This document shows positions 6,529-10,152 of a stretch of 10,152 nucleotides of DNA, one piece after another. Origin of the DNA: an uncultured Enterocloster sp. (GTDB lineage Bacteria; Bacillota; Clostridia; Lachnospirales; Lachnospiraceae); contig CALWMT010000070.1 in NCBI GenBank assembly GCA_944382045.1, positions 1 to 10,152 on the forward strand, given 5' to 3'. The notes below the pieces were generated by a model. That model searched no databases. It worked only from the letters and a program-made list of their open reading frames with translations, and was not told the DNA's origin. Position numbers and translations under genes: made by a program. The first letter of the stretch is position 1. Each line of letters starts with the position of its first letter.

Positions 6529-7194
6529 ATGAAGCTGACAGAGATTGACCAGCATATTTTAAAATCATATGGAACGCTTTTGGATGGATTGGCGGGATAT
6601 CTGGGAGAGGGATGCGAGATTGTGCTCCACAGTCTGGAAAATCTGGACCGATCCGTGATCAAGATTGTAAATGGGCACCACACCGGCCGGACAGTGGGGG
6701 CACCGATTACCAACCTGGCTCTGGAGATGCTGGACGAGATTCAGAAGGATCCCTCCCGTACGAGCATTTCCTATTTTACAAATAATAAGAAGGGAGAGCC
6801 GTTAAAATCAGCTACCATCGCCATACGGGGGGAAAATGAGCGGATTATCGGCCTGCTCTGCATGAATTTTTATCTGAATATGCCCCTTTCCCAGTTTCTC
6901 ACCGTGTTTGCCTTTTCAAAGAATGCGGACACAGCTCCCCAGGCAGAGGTGTTTCTTGACAACAGCAGCGAGCTTCTGGAGGAGGCAGTCTGCGAGGTGA
7001 GAAAATTGGCGGATCAGGACCGGGCCATCCGGCCGTCTCTCAAGAATCGGTATATGATCCGTGAGCTCTACAAGAAGGGCATATTCAATATTAAAAATGC
7101 AGTGGACTATGTGGCGGATCAGCTGGGCATCTCAAAGAATACGGTTTACATGCATCTGCGGTATGTGAAGGAGGAAAATCAGGAGCTGGCATAG
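6529..7194 (+). CDS. YheO/DauR-type transcriptional regulator (PAS-like sensor plus HTH)
   Basis: This 221-residue DNA-binding protein has the two-domain layout of the YheO family: an N-terminal PAS-like domain (about 7-118) with EIVLHSL (30-36), NGHHTGRTVGAPIT (48-61) and IIGLLCMNF (106-114), and a C-terminal helix-turn-helix domain (about 150-213) whose recognition part reads AVDYVADQLGISKNTVYMHLR (191-211, written here without its last residue: AVDYVADQLGISKNTVYMHL). DauR, the D-arginine utilisation repressor of Pseudomonas aeruginosa, belongs to this family (family knowledge). The ATG has AGAGGA about 9 bases upstream; an ATG five bases earlier opens only a two-codon frame. The gene is divergent from the binding-protein gene and precedes the ridA operon, from which a terminator separates it. 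By position it probably controls that operon in response to a small metabolite, and perhaps the binding protein too; this is inference. Confidence 0.9.
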   Translation: MKLTEIDQHILKSYGTLLDGLAGYLGEGCEIVLHSLENLDRSVIKIVNGHHTGRTVGAPITNLALEMLDEIQKDPSRTSISYFTNNKKGEPLKSATIAIRGENERIIGLLCMNFYLNMPLSQFLTVFAFSKNADTAPQAEVFLDNSSELLEEAVCEVRKLADQDRAIRPSLKNRYMIRELYKKGIFNIKNAVDYVADQLGISKNTVYMHLRYVKEENQELA

Positions 7195-7214
7195 CTGGCT
7201 GTGCGGGAGTGAGC

Positions 7215-7250
7215 GGTCCCCTTGGTGTCGGAAGGCATCGGGGGGATTTT
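7215..7250 (+). terminator. Intrinsic terminator of the regulator gene
   Basis: GGTGTC (7224-7229) pairs with GGCATC (7234-7239) around a GGAA tetraloop of the GNRA type. The stem extends outward through two T-G pairs, four C-G pairs and a T-A pair to 7217/7246, with two further wobble pairs. TTTT (7247-7250) follows. It ends the regulator transcript about 50 bases after the stop codon and separates it from the ridA operon. Confidence 0.7.
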
Positions 7251-7312
7251 GTATTATCCTCGAAACAGCATGAGGCAAAAGTGAACAAGCTTTTTTATGA
7301 ATGCCGCAAAAA

Positions 7313-7330
7313 AATAAAAAAATTTTTATT
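7313..7330. repeat. AT-only dyad upstream of the ridA promoter
   Basis: AATAAAAA and TTTTTATT form a perfect 8-bp inverted repeat around a central AA, ending 10 bases before the -35 box. It lies within an AT-rich block of about 120 bases (roughly 7310-7430) between GC-rich genes. It may act as an UP element or bent DNA, or be a regulator site. Confidence 0.5.
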
Positions 7331-7340
7331 GGTTTTTCTA

Positions 7341-7369
7341 TTGACTAAACAAAAGTTTATTGCTATTAT
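7341..7369 (+). promoter_or_regulatory. Sigma-A-type promoter of the ridA operon, with a dyad in its spacer
   Basis: TTGACT (7341-7346) and TATTAT (7364-7369) are 17 bases apart. An inverted repeat TAAAC-AAAA-GTTTA (7346-7359) fills most of the spacer, where a bound repressor would block RNA polymerase. Transcription would start near 7376, giving a leader of about 60 bases that is almost entirely A and T up to the AAAGGAGG ribosome binding site (7422-7429), 8 bases before the ridA ATG. Confidence 0.65.
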
Positions 7370-7437
7370 AAATATAAATAAAAGATATAAAAATTGTTTT
7401 AAAAAAATATAAAATATGCATAAAGGAGGCATTTTTC

Positions 7438-7809
7438 ATGGAGGTAATCAGCACAACAAAGGCACCGGCGGCCATCGGCCCCTATTCACAGGCGATGAAG
7501 ACAGGCAGCTTTGTCTTCGCTTCCGGCCAGCTTCCGGTGGATCCGGAGACGGGAGCGGCACCTGAGGGAATCGCGGCTCAGGCAGAGCAGAGCTGCAAGA
7601 ATGTAGGCGCGATTCTCGCGGAGGCAGGTCTTGGATTTGAGAATGTGATCAAGACCACCTGCTTCCTGGCAGATATGGCCGACTTCCAGGCATTTAATGA
7701 GGTGTATGCCAAGTATTTCGTATCAAAGCCCGCGAGAAGCTGCGTTGCAGTGAAGGGGATTCCGAAGGGCGTTCTCTGCGAGATTGAAGTAGTGGCGGTT
7801 AAGGACTGA
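7438..7809 (+). CDS. ridA: RidA family reactive enamine/imine deaminase
   Basis: This 123-residue protein has the usual RidA/YjgF length; the family forms trimers in the cytoplasm. RidA proteins hydrolyse reactive enamine/imine intermediates such as 2-aminoacrylate, released by PLP enzymes, to the keto acid and ammonia, which protects other PLP enzymes from damage. Conserved features are AIGPYSQA (12-19), FASGQLPVDPETG (27-39), the substrate-carboxylate arginine in PARSCV (R100, with C102) and the glutamate in CEIEVVAV (E115), so it looks like an active member of the RidA subgroup rather than an Rid1-7 paralogue lacking the arginine. It is the first gene of an operon: the PLP enzyme starts 15 bases after its stop and a symporter follows. 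Its place beside a PLP enzyme suggests that it clears that enzyme's product. Confidence 0.96.
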   Translation: MEVISTTKAPAAIGPYSQAMKTGSFVFASGQLPVDPETGAAPEGIAAQAEQSCKNVGAILAEAGLGFENVIKTTCFLADMADFQAFNEVYAKYFVSKPARSCVAVKGIPKGVLCEIEVVAVKD

Positions 7810-7824
7810 GACAGGAGGCAGAAA

Positions 7825-9015
7825 ATGGCAGAATTTACAAATAATCAGGTGAAGCTGGATGTTCTGAAGCAGAGAGCCTACAACATGCGCTGGGCAGAGG
7901 TGGAGGAGGGAGTGATCCCCCTGACCGCAGCGGACCCGGATTTTCCGGCGCCCAAGGCCATCGACGATGCTCTCATTTCCTATATTCAGGGCGGCTATTT
8001 CTCCTACACGCCCAAGAGAGGCTTCCCGGAGTTTAAGGAGAGCCTGGTGCGGGCCTTAAAGGAGAGGAAGAATGAGGAGATTGATCCGGAGCTGGTGCTC
8101 CCCATCGACAGTGCGGCCCGGGGCATGCACGTGATCGCGCAGACCATCTTAAAGCCCGGGGATGAGGCGCTGGTCTTTGACCCGGTGGACTTCCTCTTTA
8201 AGACTAGCATGGAGGCAGCGGGAGCCAAGGTGAACCTCTTCCCCATGACATTCCGGGAGGATGGAACCATTGATTTCAGCCATATCGAGGAGTACATAAC
8301 CCCCAAGACTAAGATGCTGGGCCTGTGCAACCCGCACAATCCCCTTGGCAAGGTGTACCCCAAGGAGGATTTGGAGTACCTGCTGGATCTGTCAGAGAAG
8401 TATGGCTTCTATATTATGAATGATGAGATCTGGTCCGATATCGTGTACTCTGATGCAAAATTCACCAGCATCTGCTCCTTCGGCAGTGAGAGGAATAAGA
8501 GAACCCTCTCCGTGTTCGGCTTCTCCAAGAGCTTCGGCATTGCCGGCCTGCGGGTGGGCTGCATCTACTGCCAGGACAAGGAGATTTTTGAGAAAATTGT
8601 GGAGGCATCTCTGGTGGATACAACCATTGGCGGCATCTCCTCCCTCTCTCAGGTAGCTGGCATCGCCTGCCTGGATCAGTGCTACGGATGGCTGGACGAG
8701 TTTGTGGCCCATCTGCAGTCCAACCGGGATTATGCCTGGGAGCGCCTGAACAAGATGCCGGGCGTATCCTGTGTGAAGCCGCAGGCAACCTTTGTCATGT
8801 TCCCGGATGTGTCAGGGATTCCCATGAGCGCGGAGGAGCTGGTAGAGTATCTGCGGAAGGAAGAAAAGGTGTCGATTGTGCCCGGCGGGAAGCAGTTCTT
8901 TGGACCTGGCTCTGAGGGCCACGTGCGGATCTGCCTCGCTACCAGCAGGGAGATTTTGACGGAAGGACTTGACCGTGTGGAGCGGGGAATCCGCAAGCTC
9001 ATGAAGGAGGGATAA
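7825..9015 (+). CDS. Fold-type-I PLP-dependent aminotransferase or C-S beta-lyase (MalY/PatB-like)
   Basis: The 396-residue protein has the length and motifs of the class I/II aminotransferase superfamily. Its N-terminal pattern LTAADPDFPAPKAI (33-46) and overall layout resemble the MalY/PatB cystathionine beta-lyase branch. PLP-binding residues are in place: N172 in NPHNPLGK (169-176), D200 in NDEIW (199-203), the Schiff-base lysine K235 in FSKSFG (233-238) and the carboxylate-binding arginine in HVRIC (R368). By my alignment from memory, PVDFLF (120-125) stands where MalY/PatB enzymes have a PLP-stacking tyrosine (PAYDAF or PVYPPF), so that tyrosine seems to be aspartate or shifted. AGGAGG lies 6 bases before the ATG. 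The gene is sandwiched between ridA (15-base gap) and the symporter (4-base gap). Beta-elimination yields 2-aminoacrylate, the classical RidA substrate, which favours a lyase; transamination remains possible. The substrate is unknown. Confidence 0.88.
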   Translation: MAEFTNNQVKLDVLKQRAYNMRWAEVEEGVIPLTAADPDFPAPKAIDDALISYIQGGYFSYTPKRGFPEFKESLVRALKERKNEEIDPELVLPIDSAARGMHVIAQTILKPGDEALVFDPVDFLFKTSMEAAGAKVNLFPMTFREDGTIDFSHIEEYITPKTKMLGLCNPHNPLGKVYPKEDLEYLLDLSEKYGFYIMNDEIWSDIVYSDAKFTSICSFGSERNKRTLSVFGFSKSFGIAGLRVGCIYCQDKEIFEKIVEASLVDTTIGGISSLSQVAGIACLDQCYGWLDEFVAHLQSNRDYAWERLNKMPGVSCVKPQATFVMFPDVSGIPMSAEELVEYLRKEEKVSIVPGGKQFFGPGSEGHVRICLATSREILTEGLDRVERGIRKLMKEG

Positions 9016-9019
9016 TCCT

Positions 9020-10152
9020 ATGGCAAAGGTATTTGTAGCGTTTCTCTATATGGCCGCTATTTTGATCATCGGCTTTGTGAGTGCCAGAAAGGTAAAGACA
9101 GCAGAGGACTTCGCGACAGCGGGAAAACAGATTCCCTTCTGGACCAATGTATATTCCATGGCTTCGGCTCAGATCGGCGCCGGCGCGACCATGGGCGTGG
9201 CAAGCATGACCTATCAGTATGGCTTTTCCGGCATGGTGCTGGGCCTGGGGGCTGCCACGGGAGCCATCCTTTCCGGCCTGGTCTTCGCAAAGAAGATCCG
9301 CGAGGCGGACGTGACCACCATCCCGGAGCTTATTCGAAATAAGCTGGGCGTGGGCGTGGCCAACATGATCTGTATCCTGACGATCGTCCAGGTATTTGGA
9401 ATTCTGGCGAGCCAGGTGCGGTCTCTGGGAACCATTCTCCAGATCTTCATCCCCTCCATGAGCCTGCTGACGGCAATTGTCATCATGAGTATTGTTATGA
9501 TGATTTACTCCGTAATCGGCGGCATGGTGGCAGCTACCAACACGGATAAGCTGAATGTGAGCATCATGATTCTCTCTGTTATGGTGGTTACGCCTATCAT
9601 CGCCATGATGTCCATCGGAGGAACCAGGGGAATGGCAGAAAAGCTCACGGCAGACCAGCTGAGCCTGACCACCATGGGGCTTCCCTCCATGGCCTCCACC
9701 TTCCTTTACTTCGGACTTGTGGGCATGATCAACAATGAGAACTTCCTGCGCATCTGCGGCGCGAAGAATGCCAAGGAGGCCAAGGGAGCTACGCTGACGG
9801 CGGCGCTGCTCATTTACCTGCCCTACATGATCTTCGCGGGCCTGATCGGAATCATGGGAATCATCCTGATTCCGGAGCTGGGAACCTCTGACTCCATCAT
9901 TCCCGCCATGATCGACGGCATGACCGGCGATCTGACCGGCGCATTCCTGCTCTCAGGCCTTCTGGCAGCGGTTATGGGCACGGCGGCCTCTGTGGCCATG
10001 GCGGTGAGCGTCACCTTCACCCGCGACGTGGTGGGACGTGTAAAGACCGATATGAGCGGCCAGGAGGTGCTCACGGTTCAGCGTGTCGCCCTGGTGATCT
10101 TCATGATCCTGGCGATTATCGTGGGATATCAGGGAAGCTCCATCGTAACGAT
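9020..10152 (+). CDS. Sodium:solute symporter family protein, 3' end cut by window edge
   Basis: I translated 377 residues before the window ends; full SSS-family proteins have about 450-550, so roughly the last quarter is missing. The protein is strongly hydrophobic with about nine to ten membrane helices visible. The first helix (about 4-22) leads into SARKVKTAEDFATAGKQIPF (21-40), the cytoplasmic signature of SSS transporters, then SMASAQIGAGATMGVASM (46-63), where unwound helix 1 binds sodium and substrate. YSVIGGMVAATNTDKLN (162-178) matches the helix 5 region. The family takes up sugars, proline, pantothenate, organic acids and other solutes with sodium; the substrate is not readable here. 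The ATG lies 4 bases after the PLP-enzyme stop, with its ribosome binding site AAGGAGG (9004-9010) inside that gene, so the two are co-translated. It probably imports the compound processed by the PLP enzyme and RidA. Confidence 0.92.
   Translation, partial: MAKVFVAFLYMAAILIIGFVSARKVKTAEDFATAGKQIPFWTNVYSMASAQIGAGATMGVASMTYQYGFSGMVLGLGAATGAILSGLVFAKKIREADVTTIPELIRNKLGVGVANMICILTIVQVFGILASQVRSLGTILQIFIPSMSLLTAIVIMSIVMMIYSVIGGMVAATNTDKLNVSIMILSVMVVTPIIAMMSIGGTRGMAEKLTADQLSLTTMGLPSMASTFLYFGLVGMINNENFLRICGAKNAKEAKGATLTAALLIYLPYMIFAGLIGIMGIILIPELGTSDSIIPAMIDGMTGDLTGAFLLSGLLAAVMGTAASVAMAVSVTFTRDVVGRVKTDMSGQEVLTVQRVALVIFMILAIIVGYQGSSIVT

Noticed and set aside
6524..6532. A two-codon frame (ATG-GCA-TGA) overlapping the regulator start
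   Set aside because: It could in principle affect initiation, but such short frames are common by chance and the ribosome binding site also fits the ATG at 6529.
7209..7412. A 67-codon open frame between the regulator and ridA
   Set aside because: It runs through the terminator hairpin and the ridA promoter, has no good ribosome binding site and has a composition shift in its middle.

Overview
The window looks like chromosomal DNA of a Gram-positive anaerobe of the Clostridia, probably a Lachnospiraceae-type gut bacterium. This is inferred from strong AGGAGG-type ribosome binding sites, TTGACA/TATAAT-type promoters in AT-rich gaps between GC-rich genes, a sporulation-clade D-Ala-D-Ala carboxypeptidase, and a polysaccharide deacetylase form that I associate with clostridia. 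No mobile element, CRISPR array, rRNA or tRNA was seen.

Left part (1-3385). Three minus-strand genes lie in a row: a membrane-anchored NodB-like polysaccharide deacetylase (3191-1614), then the ATPase (1532-765) and the permease (772-1, cut by the window edge) of a NitT/TauT-type ABC importer. The two importer genes overlap by 8 bases. The ATPase leader holds an inverted repeat that would hide its Shine-Dalgarno sequence.

Middle part (3386-6344). On the plus strand are a HIT-family protein (3386-3826) and a secreted D-alanyl-D-alanine carboxypeptidase (4032-5300), each followed by a good intrinsic terminator. Convergent to them is a lipoprotein substrate-binding protein (6344-5346) of the same importer class as the ATPase and permease. 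If these parts work together, the importer genes are split by about 3.8 kb holding two cell-envelope genes and a HIT gene.

Right part (6345-10152). A YheO/DauR-type regulator (6529-7194) is transcribed divergently from the binding protein. After a terminator and an AT-rich promoter region comes a tight operon: ridA (7438-7809), a fold-type-I PLP enzyme (7825-9015) and a sodium:solute symporter (9020 to the window end, partial). The simplest reading is uptake and breakdown of an amino acid or amino-acid-like compound: the symporter imports it, the PLP enzyme transaminates it or removes a beta substituent, and RidA hydrolyses the reactive enamine/imine. The regulator probably senses the substrate. 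The substrate itself cannot be read from the sequence.
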